From positions 62,001-126,000 of the forward strand of contig CANQQA010000001.1 in the NCBI GenBank assembly GCA_947625885.1: a stretch of DNA of 64,000 bases, read 5' to 3'. The notes under the pieces were generated by a model, which searched no databases, was not told the DNA's origin, and was given only the letters and a program-made list of their open reading frames with translations. The number at the start of each line of letters is the position of its first letter. The first letter of the stretch is position 1. The translations under genes and the position numbers were made by a program. This document shows, piece after piece, positions 1-8,621 of this stretch. Source of the stretch: an uncultured Bacteroidales bacterium (GTDB taxonomy: Bacteria; Bacteroidota; Bacteroidia; Bacteroidales; UBA11471).

Positions 1-1
1 A

Positions 2-385
2 GATTGCATCGATTATATCTATAACCTGACGATAAATCGCACTTATGATGGATATCTGCGAGAGAAATCGGTCATCAATGATGGCTTGGCAAAAATATTT
101 CCCGATATCGTTTTCGAAGAGAGCGATCCGGAATTAGACCACGCCGGAGATATCGATTACATTGCAAAGGTTAGTGACAAATGTATCGGAATACAAATCA
201 AACCGATAACGGCGAGTGCCAATTTCGGAAGCTATTCGCTGACCGAGCGAATGAAAGCGAGCTTCGCGTCGTTCAAAGAGCAGTTCGGTGGTGAGGTATT
301 TATCGTATTCAGTTTAGACGGTGAAATTGCAAACAAAGATGTCGTCGAACAAATACGCGAAGAAATAATGCGTCTATCCGAATAA
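2..385 (+). CDS. Type II restriction endonuclease, C-terminal part (cut by window edge)
   Basis: The reading frame is already open at the left edge, so only the C-terminal 127 residues are visible. They contain an acidic residue cluster followed by GDIDY and, about ten residues later, IGIQIKP. This D...(Q/E)xK arrangement is the core of PD-(D/E)XK nucleases; the IGIQIKP stretch is reminiscent of MjaI-type restriction enzymes, but that assignment is tentative. The next gene, 10 bases downstream, begins with cytosine-methyltransferase motifs and is followed by a Vsr endonuclease fragment, which fits a restriction-modification locus. An internal TTG at 86 could be mistaken for a start, but the upstream frame is open and continuous with the domain. 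The nuclease fold and the R-M context are fairly secure; the exact family and cut site are not. Confidence 0.6.
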   Translation, partial: DCIDYIYNLTINRTYDGYLREKSVINDGLAKIFPDIVFEESDPELDHAGDIDYIAKVSDKCIGIQIKPITASANFGSYSLTERMKASFASFKEQFGGEVFIVFSLDGEIANKDVVEQIREEIMRLSE

Positions 386-395
386 CTATAATGTC

Positions 396-713
396 ATGAA
401 GAAAACGGCGGTGAAAGATTGTAGGAAGATTCCTAAAATAGGGGTTATAGACCTATTCTGCGGTATTGGTGGACTTAGTTTCGGAATGAAAAGCAAAGGT
501 TTCAATATTCTTGCAGGTTACGACCTCGATTCGACATGTCGATATGCCTACGAAACGAATAATGAGGCGAAATTCATATACAAAGACATAAAAACTGTAA
601 AACGGTCGTATTGGTTAATGGCTGTTTCTGGCATGGACATAAAGACTGTAAACCTGCGCATCTGCCATCTACGAATTTGGACTATTGGGAGAAAAAGATT
701 GCCGATAATGTAG
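396..713 (+). pseudogene. DNA (cytosine-5) methyltransferase, N-terminal fragment
   Basis: Residues 15-70 match the start of a C5 cytosine methyltransferase: motif I (DLFCGIGGLSFGM, the SAM-binding loop), motif II (AGYDLDSTCRYAYETN) and the beginning of motif III (FIYKDIKT). From about base 600 the frame loses similarity, because the DNA now encodes the middle of a Vsr endonuclease in another frame. The catalytic PCQ motif, the target-recognition domain and the C-terminal motifs are all absent. The family normally exceeds 300 residues, while this frame stops after 105. It cannot be an active methyltransferase. An internal deletion joining methyltransferase and vsr genes is the simplest explanation. 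Confidence 0.8.
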
Positions 714-862
714 AACGAGATGAACGAAAGAGGCAAGAATTAGAAAAGTTAGGATATAAAGTTCTTATCGTGTGGCAATGCCAACTTAAAACGAAAGTCC
801 GTTCCGATAATTTAGAAAAATTATATAGTGACATAATAAATGGAAGAACAAGCATTTGCTAA
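611..862 (+). pseudogene. Vsr (very short patch repair) endonuclease, C-terminal fragment
   Basis: This frame encodes the central and C-terminal part of a Vsr mismatch endonuclease, which nicks DNA 5' to T:G mismatches arising from deaminated 5-methylcytosine. The family hallmark VNGCFWHGHKDC is present, followed by a helical segment (LDYWEKKIADNVERD) and the strand KVLIVWQCQL. Homology extends a few residues upstream of the TTG at 611, to about 593 (KTVVLVNG), but the N-terminal third of the family, with its conserved arginines and catalytic aspartate region, is missing. Upstream sequence belongs to the methyltransferase fragment in another frame. The stop overlaps the next gene by 23 bases. 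It is probably not functional. Confidence 0.8.
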
Positions 863-1577
863 ACAACTGCAAATATGTGCAGATACGATACAGGCGGTAG
901 CCTCTAATGTTGAACGAGGAGTTCCGTGTGAAAAGATCGACTACTCCGATTTGTATGCAGTGTTATACAAGTTAATACCGTTATTTCCTCGCTCATTAGA
1001 CTTGTATCAAAAGAGGCTCCGCGATATAATCCTTCCAAACATAAAGCTGCAAAATGCGGTTCAATATAATCAATTCGGACAGCAGATAATTATCCCAAAC
1101 AATGGGATTAACCCGATTGTCTTTGGGCAACTAATCGCTACCATACGCTATATACAAGCTCATATCACTTCGAATAACGATGTAGGCTTTTGGTCTGAAA
1201 TTCACCCCGAGATAATTAAATCTTCCCGAGAGTTATTCGAAAATTCGCATTATCCGGAGGCTGTAGAAGCTGCATTTTTAGAGATAACGATTCGAGTAAA
1301 AACTATCGTACGAGATAAAACAGGAGAGAAGGTTGATGGGACATCTGCTATGGAAAAGGCTTTCTCAGCAAATAACCCAATAATTAGTTTAGGCGATACT
1401 TCCACACAAACAGGTCGAGATATTCAGCGTGGATACATGGAATTATTTACCGGCAGTGTACGATGCATTCGCAATCCGAGAGCTCATGAAAGGATCGTCG
1501 TAGATAGAACGGAGGCTATAAGAAAATTGCATTTAGCGAGCCTTCTGATGTCTGCAATAGACAATGCCACTATTTAA
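840..1577 (+). CDS. Ymh/TIGR02391-family protein with HEPN RNase motif
   Basis: The C-terminal half (from about residue 115) has the recognisable order of this family: a helical stretch around HPEIIKSSRELFENSHYPEAV, then AFSANNPII, then a Q-rich turn and LFTGSVRCIRNPRAHE before a helix ending LASLLMSAID. RNPRAH at residues 211-216 fits the RX4-6H motif of HEPN nucleases, so RNase activity is an inference. The N-terminal part (1-110) is helical and unassigned. The gene overlaps the Vsr fragment by 23 bases, so it is transcribed with the restriction locus. Family members often sit in mobile or defence regions. The exact function is unknown. The length of 245 residues looks complete. Confidence 0.7.
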   Translation: MEEQAFAKQLQICADTIQAVASNVERGVPCEKIDYSDLYAVLYKLIPLFPRSLDLYQKRLRDIILPNIKLQNAVQYNQFGQQIIIPNNGINPIVFGQLIATIRYIQAHITSNNDVGFWSEIHPEIIKSSRELFENSHYPEAVEAAFLEITIRVKTIVRDKTGEKVDGTSAMEKAFSANNPIISLGDTSTQTGRDIQRGYMELFTGSVRCIRNPRAHERIVVDRTEAIRKLHLASLLMSAIDNATI

Positions 1578-2408
1578 TTGCGGTAATCGCAATTCTAAGA
1601 GAGTGCCAAATAAGCCATTGTACATGTGGACTTATTCTGCTTGCAGGTGTACTTGATTAAAAGCTCTCCCGACCGAAAGGGTTAGGGCATTAGGTCACCC
1701 ATGGTTTATGAAAAGTATACAACAGGCAAGCCTGTACGAATTCTACAACTGGCAATGAATTTTGCCTGATAGAAGAAAAATGTCGTGTCGCTGTTCGATG
1801 CAATTGCCTCAATACGACGGATAACAGCCCCTACAACAGCCGTCCATCACGTAACTGACCAGATATGGGAAGCAATGCCGATTGTATTATATCGCCCGTA
1901 AAAAGCCGAAAATGGAGTAAGCGCACTGCCCTGTTGCATAGACAATCGTAAAAATCGCTCCAAGCAAAAAGATTCTTGCAGCCAAAAGAAAAATATACGA
2001 GTCGGTATTTTTTTCTCTTTTAGCGGTCAGCGGTACTCTTGTAAAAGCAGACAAAATTCAGTTTAGTTTACATATTTAGTCTATATATACTAAAACAAAC
2101 TAAACTATATTTATGCAGGTATCTATACCTGCTCTCAATTCGTTGTTGCGTGCGAATAAGGCTTACAAGAGCATATTCCCATTTACCTGTTACCATTATG
2201 AACACAAATGCATAGGTTGCTATATGCAGGATATGATATATGTTACGCATAGCCGCAAAATTCATGACATTAGCAAAGTTGCGTATCGCATAATTGGGAA
2301 TGCCGATTTCGCAGATAAATTAGTTGCGAATACCAATCCTAATATCTGTCGCGCAGTAGATTATCAAGCAGACAAGAATGCACCATATAACTTTTAATTC
2401 AAATTGAT
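1578..2408. other. Gene-poor intergenic stretch in accessory region
   Basis: No convincing gene is visible in these 831 bases. Short open frames exist: 1887-2054 on the minus strand (55 codons from a TTG, with a hydrophobic middle) and 2113-2397 on the plus strand (94 codons, cysteine-rich start, no recognised family). Neither has a good start context or a motif I know. Base composition is similar to the neighbouring accessory genes. The stretch may be decayed mobile-element DNA, but no insertion-sequence ends or integrase remnants were recognised. Confidence 0.4.
2061..2105. repeat. Nested inverted repeat, operator-like
   Basis: GTTTAGTTT (2061-2069) is perfectly repeated in inverse as AAACTAAAC (2097-2105). 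Inside it, TTTAGT (2075-2080) pairs with ACTAAA (2089-2094). The A/T-rich centre and dyad symmetry look like a repressor operator or a promoter-overlapping hairpin. It lies 300 bases before the helicase gene at 2409 and just before a doubtful short frame at 2113. Confidence 0.45.
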
Positions 2409-3431
2409 ATGGCATTGGATCAACTTACACCAGACAGGTATCAGCAAATCATTATAGCGATGAAGGCGGAACAGACTGTTGTTGTTAAAGGCGTAGCTGG
2501 ATCAGGAAAGTCTTTAACTCTGCTAAAAAAAGCAAAACAGATTTCCACCTATTCGGACTCGTATGTGATTGTTGTCTACACAAAAACCTTAAAACAGTTT
2601 TTTATCGATGAGTTAGCGGAAATAGGTCAAACAAGAGGTCATATTTATTATGCTAAAGAATGGGAACGTTCAGTAAAACCGCATGTGGATTATATGTTTG
2701 TTGACGAATGCCAGGATTTTAATGCAGATGAAATACAAGATTTAAGAGAGCATGGTAAGTATTGCTGGTTTTTCGGGGATACAGACCAGTCCATTATGGA
2801 ATTTGTTCCAACCGCAAATTCTCCAGGGCATTCTATGCAATCTGTGGAAGATACGACCCGACAATTGGGAGTACATACTCAATCATTAGGTATAAACCAT
2901 CGGCTTACTGTTGAGAATGCAAAGGTCGGTGAACATATTAAACCAGATACACGTCTCAGTATGGCGTGCTACAAACATGGACCTAAACCTTTACGAATTG
3001 ATAGTAAGGCTCAATTGGATGATATAATTAAGACATATCAAGAGGGCGATTTTATTGATATAGGAATTTTGGCATATTACAATAATCAAGTCGAAACTAT
3101 AAAAAAACATTTCGAGGAAAAAGGTATTCCCATAGAATGGAAAACCAGAGACTGTATGACGATAGACTTTAAATCCACAAATCCGAAGATAATCACATTC
3201 CATTGTGCAAAGGGTTTGCAGTTTGACAATGTGTTTATCCCTTTTTGTGAGAACTATAAAATGGCATGTGAGAAAAATGCGTTATATGTAGCATGTACTC
3301 GACCGCTAACCCAGTTATATCTTGTATACGATAAGACATTAAGTTCTTTCTTGCCACCAATGACTTCTAATATATATGGGAATCCACAACAAGTACAGAA
3401 CATAAACCATGGTGATGACCTTCCATTCTAA
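2409..3431 (+). CDS. Compact UvrD/Rep-like SF1 helicase-type ATPase
   Basis: At 340 residues this is about half the length of a standard UvrD. It has Walker A GVAGSGKS at residues 28-35, Walker B DECQD at 99-103, the following GDTDQSI motif (equivalent to GDxxQSI of SF1 helicases), and C-terminal FHCAKGLQFDNVFIP and YVACTRP, corresponding to motifs V and VI of the UvrD_C_2 type. The accessory 1B/2B subdomains of processive helicases appear reduced. It is therefore an ATP-driven nucleic-acid motor or switch, with DNA as the likely but unproven substrate. The next gene begins 14 bases after the stop, suggesting one transcript with the 755-residue protein and the DUF1848 gene. Such small SF1 ATPases occur in anti-phage cassettes, so defence is a reasonable inference only. 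Confidence 0.8.
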   Translation: MALDQLTPDRYQQIIIAMKAEQTVVVKGVAGSGKSLTLLKKAKQISTYSDSYVIVVYTKTLKQFFIDELAEIGQTRGHIYYAKEWERSVKPHVDYMFVDECQDFNADEIQDLREHGKYCWFFGDTDQSIMEFVPTANSPGHSMQSVEDTTRQLGVHTQSLGINHRLTVENAKVGEHIKPDTRLSMACYKHGPKPLRIDSKAQLDDIIKTYQEGDFIDIGILAYYNNQVETIKKHFEEKGIPIEWKTRDCMTIDFKSTNPKIITFHCAKGLQFDNVFIPFCENYKMACEKNALYVACTRPLTQLYLVYDKTLSSFLPPMTSNIYGNPQQVQNINHGDDLPF

Positions 3432-3445
3432 AAAGAGGGGGAATT

Positions 3446-5713
3446 ATGAAATATTATATACCTATATCCTGTCTGAATTTAGACAACATACTTCAATCTG
3501 AAAGTATATCTCCAATACCATTTTATGTAAGGCGTAAAACGGGCTATGATAGTTTCGATGTTCTCCCCGAATTTCGAGGAGTCAATCAAATTGTTTTGTT
3601 TGAATATCCGGTTCAATTCTCTGTCAATGATCCAAACCGCAACAATTATCCGGTCTTGATAGAAATAGAGGATGAGCAACAATTATGCTATGATGCTATC
3701 CAACATTATGAGAATGGGGTATACTTATATAACAAAACCCTGTATATAACTCCGTATAACTGCCGTATATTCTTCTTTTCGGAAAGGGCATACAAACTTA
3801 CCACAATCAATACGAAGGATGATAAATCAATAAAACATTACAACAAGTATCGTATATATCCAACAGTTGAAAAACTTGGGAACTTAAAGAATATGCCTAT
3901 CGTTAAGCCCCTTTCTAACCAAATCTTTGGAGAGAATCTCGAGACAAAAAATGACAAAAAGAAGGGTGTGTTATATGCGTATCTTATAGGGCAAAGTTTG
4001 TCCCTGACGCCCAAATTGGCACGACAAAAATATCTAACGCAAGAGATATACAATACCTATGCTGGCATCAATGCATACATAAAAACGAATGATAGTATTC
4101 CGAATACTTATATAGAGAAACTTACAGAGCAACTTGAAGAATATAAAAAAATAGACGAAATAGAGCGCAACAATCAGTTGTCCATTAATAAATACATAAA
4201 GAGGTATACCGATCAAAGGGGAATTGAAATAGAAAATTTTATGGAATGCTTGAAATTAGTTAGTAAGAACGCATTAAATTGTATGTATAGAGAAATTTCA
4301 AGTAAGTGCAGAGTGCCAATTCTCCCATCAGTATCCGAATTACATTCCGGAAATGATTATACTGATTTGATTGAACAAGTAGAGAGTCATACAGCACAAA
4401 GCATCGCTTCTTATAAGAATGAAATGCCGAAATTTTCTCTAACTACAGTAACAGTCGATGACAAGTCCATCTCTATCAAAGGGAAAGAATTGTTGAATAT
4501 TGCAATCAACTATATTATTGATAATGAAATAACACAAGATACATTGTCCGCGAATAGGGCAAAAATATGTTCAGAAATAATCCAGCAAATCCAAAACTAT
4601 TTCATTACGACGCTTGGATATAGTGAAGAACAATGGAACAAGGATACACATCGTCAGTATGCTCTTCACTTATACAATAGCATAAAAGACCATCGTAGTT
4701 CTTTTTTACTGAATAATGCTACTGAATTAAAATATGGCGTTGAATTTATGGCAATAGCAGCATTCATATGGAGAGGAGATGGTATTGATGGTTATTTAAA
4801 ATATTTATTGAAAAACGAAGTTGCTGATTACAGTATGCCATTGGCATTATGGGGCGCGTTATGTGGTTATATGGAGATGAATAGAGACTTTTTATCGGAG
4901 TTCTTAACGGAGGAGATATACGACAATGTCTATGAGCATATCAATGGAGTGAAACCATATAAAGCGAACTTTAATGATGATCAACCACCTTGTCAGCCGA
5001 AAAGTGAGGGATTTGTTCGAACAGATGATTTCTTATTTGTTGTTGAGCAAGCTCAAATAGCCGACATATATCGTGCATTAAAGAGCGATGTGAATGGCGA
5101 ATATGTTGACCACCAGATTTTGGATAGAATATTGGAAGCAAATAAAAGGAAAAAGAAACAATGTAATACGGCGAGAAATATTTTTTATCATATCAAATGC
5201 AAAGAGTATAATAAGTTGGAGAAATTGATTCCCGCCAAGAAGCATTGGTCAGCGGTTGCCGAACATTTTGGGATTCAAGTTGCAACTTCTAATAAAACTA
5301 AAAGAACTATTAAGAACAAGGGATGTCAAGGATCGCAGGACCATGGGTTAAACGACTCTACTCTCACGCCTAATCTGTTTACAAATGACAACCAATCCGC
5401 CAAAAGTTGTGATGTGACTGGCTCAAAAGTCTCTCCATTAATGGATAATTCGTGGATTGAAAAATGTGCTTCAATTATTCTCGACACAAAATCCCAAAGA
5501 CAGTTTATTGAAGATATGGATTGGTGGGTTAAGGATAAGCGCATGAAATACGAGGGACTTGCAGACAATGTTGTGTTGGAAAAACTCTGCCAATATATTA
5601 GCAAAAGGTCTCAATACAAAGAGCCTGACAAGCAATGGATTGTAAAAATATATTGTAAGATTCCAATAGATAAGATTCTGTCATATATGAGGCAAAAATA
5701 TGGCAACAGATAA
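3446..5713 (+). CDS. Large protein of unknown function, partner of SF1 helicase
   Basis: I do not recognise a family for this 755-residue protein. It begins YYIPISCLNLDNIL followed by FYVRRKTGYDSF, which reads like a conserved N-terminal beta-rich domain (about 1-130). Residues 170-330 are helical, lysine- and glutamate-rich and could form coiled coils. Residues 350-510 are again helical with an aromatic segment (FMAIAAFIWRGDGIDGYL). The tail after about 590 has a basic linker and a helical end. No signal peptide or membrane segment is evident, so it should be cytoplasmic. Its start follows the helicase by 14 bases and its end overlaps the DUF1848 start by 14 bases, so the three are probably translated together. 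A/T-rich codon use differs from the core genes after 6,954. Confidence 0.6.
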   Translation: MKYYIPISCLNLDNILQSESISPIPFYVRRKTGYDSFDVLPEFRGVNQIVLFEYPVQFSVNDPNRNNYPVLIEIEDEQQLCYDAIQHYENGVYLYNKTLYITPYNCRIFFFSERAYKLTTINTKDDKSIKHYNKYRIYPTVEKLGNLKNMPIVKPLSNQIFGENLETKNDKKKGVLYAYLIGQSLSLTPKLARQKYLTQEIYNTYAGINAYIKTNDSIPNTYIEKLTEQLEEYKKIDEIERNNQLSINKYIKRYTDQRGIEIENFMECLKLVSKNALNCMYREISSKCRVPILPSVSELHSGNDYTDLIEQVESHTAQSIASYKNEMPKFSLTTVTVDDKSISIKGKELLNIAINYIIDNEITQDTLSANRAKICSEIIQQIQNYFITTLGYSEEQWNKDTHRQYALHLYNSIKDHRSSFLLNNATELKYGVEFMAIAAFIWRGDGIDGYLKYLLKNEVADYSMPLALWGALCGYMEMNRDFLSEFLTEEIYDNVYEHINGVKPYKANFNDDQPPCQPKSEGFVRTDDFLFVVEQAQIADIYRALKSDVNGEYVDHQILDRILEANKRKKKQCNTARNIFYHIKCKEYNKLEKLIPAKKHWSAVAEHFGIQVATSNKTKRTIKNKGCQGSQDHGLNDSTLTPNLFTNDNQSAKSCDVTGSKVSPLMDNSWIEKCASIILDTKSQRQFIEDMDWWVKDKRMKYEGLADNVVLEKLCQYISKRSQYKEPDKQWIVKIYCKIPIDKILSYMRQKYGNR

Positions 5714-6759
5714 AACCAACATACGCAAAGACAATGGTGAGATAGTAGAGGCGGCTACGCCTGTCATTATATCTGCAAGTCGTTCTACGGATATTCCGGC
5801 CTTTTATGCCAAATGGTTTATAAATAGGCTAAAAGCGGGATATTGCGTTTGGTACAATCCGTTCAATCAGCAACATATGTACGTCTCGTTCAAGAGAACA
5901 AAGGTTTGTGGTGTTTTGGACGAAAGACCCTGAACCGATGATTGAGTATCTGCCTGAACTTGACAAACGTGATATTCACTATTATTTTCAGGTGACGTTG
6001 AATGATTATGAGCGTGAAGGGTTCGAACCCAATGTGCCAGTTCTTCAGCATAGGATTGAGGTATTCAAAAGGTTGTCGAATAAAATCGGCAAAGAGAAAG
6101 TAATTTGGCGTTTCGACCCACTCATATTGACAGACCAATTATCTCCACGTCAATTACTTAATAAGATTTATCATATTGGAAATCAGTTGATAGGATATAC
6201 AGATAAGTTGGTTTTCAGTTTCATTGATGTAAAAGCATATCGTAAGGTTCAGAACAATTTGATTAAGGAAACCCCGTTCTTCACGAGAGAAAATGTTGAG
6301 GAGGCTGAGCCGGAAGGCGATAAGAGAATTGAGCTAGTTGAAGGTCTTGCAAAACTTCGGGGGCATTGGAAGAACAAAGGCTGGGATTTAACGCTTGCGA
6401 CTTGTGCAGAGGAAATAGATCTCGATTCTTATGGAATAGAACACAACCGGTGCATTGATGGAGAGTTGATGGAACGCATATTCTCGGAAGATAAAGAATT
6501 GGTCTATTACCTACATACGGGTGAATTGCCAGAAACAACCGGCGGTCTATTTCAGCCCGAATTGATAATACCATCTACAATCAAGAACTTGAAAGATAAG
6601 GGGCAGCGAAAAGTGTGCGGTTGTATGATAAGCAAAGATATAGGCATATATAATACGTGTCGACATTTCTGTGTCTACTGCTATGCCAATACCAGTAAAG
6701 ATTGTGTGCTGAAGAATGCCTCTCAGCACAACGAAAATAGCGAAAGCATTATAGGCTGA
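5700..6759 (+). pseudogene. DUF1848 family iron-sulfur protein, split by a frameshift
   Basis: Two frames together make one DUF1848 protein. The first (5700-5933) has the family start PVIISASRSTDIPAFYAKWF and YNPFNQQ. The second (from 5908) continues VFWTKDPEPMIEYL, FQVTLNDYE and WRFDP, and ends with CGCMISKDIGIYNTCRHFCVYCYAN, whose cysteines (CxC...Cx3Cx2C) look like an Fe-S cluster site. The frame changes at about 5901-5910: removing one T from the GGTTTGTGG run restores a continuous KVVVFWTKDP, as the family requires. This could be a true mutation, a sequencing error or, less likely, programmed slippage. The biochemical role of DUF1848 is not known to me; a radical-SAM-like chemistry has been suspected from its cysteines. 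Its start overlaps the preceding gene. Confidence 0.8.
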
Positions 6760-6899
6760 TATGTAGATAATAAATTCCATAAACAAAACGTGCGCAAAAG
6801 CCAAAATTTTATTCATGCCGAAAATAGACTGTTTCAATACGTCGAGTTTTTTCGAGTGTCTTCCGACTTCACGGATTTCGGCATCTTGAAATTTTATCG

Positions 6900-6907
6900 T
6901 ATTTTTG
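6900..6907 (+). promoter_or_regulatory. -7 box TATTTTTG before THUMP-like methyltransferase
   Basis: Matches the Bacteroidota TAnnTTTG -7 consensus and lies 46 bases before the start codon at 6954. It also marks the beginning of core-genome sequence after the accessory block. Confidence 0.5.
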
Positions 6908-6953
6908 TGTGGAATTACGACTGTAAAAAGTGTCCACGAAAAAATAAATTCAA

Positions 6954-8165
6954 ATGCCTGACAATAAAACGATTGAACAGATTGTTTTCGGAAATTTCAG
7001 CGACTTTGTGCGCGAGCACGCGCATGATGACGTCTATCGGCTTCGGCTCAAATACGGCAGCGACGAAGCAGCGGCATTCGCTATCGACCAGATAGAGGCA
7101 CGGCAAAAAAGCGGACGCAAACTGCCGACATGGGCAGAAAACGAATCACTCCTGTTTCCGTCGCCGCTCTCGGCAGAGCAAGCCTCGTCGGAGGAGACTG
7201 CCCGATGCAAGCAGCGGCTGTTCGGCACACGTTTCGATACGATATGCGACCTTACGGGCGGTCTGGGTGTCGATACGCTTTATTTTTCGCAAACGGCTGA
7301 AAACGTTTCATATATAGAGCGATTCCCGCGCTATTGCGAGGTGGCGCGCCACAACTTCGACCGGCTCGGGCGTCGTAATATTAGCGTCGTCTGCGCCGAC
7401 TGTCGGGAGTATTTGCAGGCGCCGCACCCGCACCATGCGCTCTACTACATCGACCCGGCACGACGCGGCGGGGGCAACCGACGGGTATTCGGTTTGGCCG
7501 ACTGCGAGCCCGACATCGCCGAAGTGTGGCAGCGGGTTGCCGCCGAAGGCGCCCGCCTGCTCGTGAAAGCGTCGCCCATGCTGGACATTTCGCAGACGCT
7601 GCGCGAATATGCCGCCACCGATGTGTATGTGCTGTCGGTGAAAAACGAATGCAAAGAGCTGCTTTTCCTGCTGTCGCCTGCGTGCAACGACGAGGCTATC
7701 ATTCACTGCATCAACCTCGCGGACGGAGGAGAACAGACGTATTCGTTCACGCCCGCCGGTGAAGCGGCTCTCCCCGCTCCCGTACCGCCAGCTGCGCTCG
7801 GCGCGTACCTCTACGAACCGAATGCCTCGATACTGAAAGCCGGCGCCTACAAATCGGTGTGCCGCGACTTCGGCGTCAGCAAATTGTCGGCAAGCAGCCA
7901 CCTGTACACGACCGAAAAACTCGTGTCCGATTTTCAAGGGCGGATATTCGAAATCGTGGAGACGCTGCCCTTTTCCCGACAGATGCTGAAAACGTGCGCC
8001 GCCCACTACCCGCAAGCCAATCTGACGTGCCGCAACTTTCCGCTTTCGGCAGACGAGCTGCGCCGTCAGGCAAAAATAAAAGAGGGCGGCGAAACATACA
8101 TTTTCGCCACGACATGGAAGAATGATAAAATACTGATTATCTGTCGAAAAACGTCCGTTTATTAA
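6954..8165 (+). CDS. THUMP-like domain class I SAM-dependent methyltransferase
   Basis: The 403-residue protein has the SAM-binding motif [15 protein letters not shown] at about residues 97-111, the acidic loop [16 protein letters not shown] after it, and a catalytic-region motif YIDPARR near 165. The C-terminal 100 residues (from [16 protein letters not shown]) resemble the THUMP-like RNA-binding domain found on this Bacteroidota methyltransferase family. The substrate is probably an RNA or a protein, not determined. It is transcribed from its own promoter at 6900-6907 and converges on smpB, overlapping it by 4 bases. It is the first gene with the higher-GC codon use typical of the rest of the window. 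Confidence 0.8.
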   Translation: MPDNKTIEQIVFGNFSDFVREHAHDDVYRLRLKYGSDEAAAFAIDQIEARQKSGRKLPTWAENESLLFPSPLSAEQASSEETARCKQRLFGTRFDTICDLTGGLGVDTLYFSQTAENVSYIERFPRYCEVARHNFDRLGRRNISVVCADCREYLQAPHPHHALYYIDPARRGGGNRRVFGLADCEPDIAEVWQRVAAEGARLLVKASPMLDISQTLREYAATDVYVLSVKNECKELLFLLSPACNDEAIIHCINLADGGEQTYSFTPAGEAALPAPVPPAALGAYLYEPNASILKAGAYKSVCRDFGVSKLSASSHLYTTEKLVSDFQGRIFEIVETLPFSRQMLKTCAAHYPQANLTCRNFPLSADELRRQAKIKEGGETYIFATTWKNDKILIICRKTSVY

Positions 8166-8614
8166 TGTTTGAAAGCGCGATCCATCTGGCGGCGGTCTTC
8201 GCGTTCTTTTATCGACTCGCGCTTGTCGTACATTTTCTTGCCTTTGGCTAAGGCAATGACTAATTTCGCCAAACCTTTTTCACTGATAAACAGGTGGGTG
8301 GGAATAATGGAAAATCCCGATTCCTTTGCGAGCCGCTGCAATTTCGTCAATTCCTTGTGCGTAAGCAGCAGTTTGCGGTCGCGGCGGCTTTGGTGATTGT
8401 TATACGTACCGTAGAAATATTCCGCCACATACATGTTTTTCACCCACAATTCGCCGTTGTTGAAATAGCAGAAAGTATCTGCCAATCCGGCTTTTCCGAG
8501 TCGTATCGACTTGATTTCCGTACCCGTCAGCACGATGCCGGCAGTGTAGGTTTCCAAGAGTTCGTAATCGAACGAAGCCCGACGGTTTTTGATATTTATC
8601 TGCGGAAGTTTCAT
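8162..8614 (-). CDS. smpB: SsrA-binding protein SmpB
   Basis: At 150 residues this is the usual SmpB size. It shows the family order: [33 protein letters not shown] at the start, the [26 protein letters not shown] barrel segment, [10 protein letters not shown], and a lysine/arginine-rich C-terminal tail ([18 protein letters not shown]). SmpB binds tmRNA and brings it to stalled ribosomes for trans-translation. The gene lies 7 bases after the Yip1 gene on the same strand and is probably transcribed with it from the promoter at 9211-9218. The ssrA gene itself was not seen in this window. Confidence 0.97.
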   Translation of the reverse strand: MKLPQINIKNRRASFDYELLETYTAGIVLTGTEIKSIRLGKAGLADTFCYFNNGELWVKNMYVAEYFYGTYNNHQSRRDRKLLLTHKELTKLQRLAKESGFSIIPTHLFISEKGLAKLVIALAKGKKMYDKRESIKEREDRRQMDRAFKH

Positions 8615-8621
8615 ACGAATG

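Noticed and set aside
2113-2397. A 94-codon frame as a real gene
   Set aside because: No ribosome-binding site or family was recognised and it lies in what looks like decayed DNA; left as part of the intergenic entry.
6015-6035. GGTTCGAACC-like T-loop suggesting a tRNA
   Set aside because: It lies in the coding part of the DUF1848 gene and no acceptor stem or anticodon arm can be built around it.
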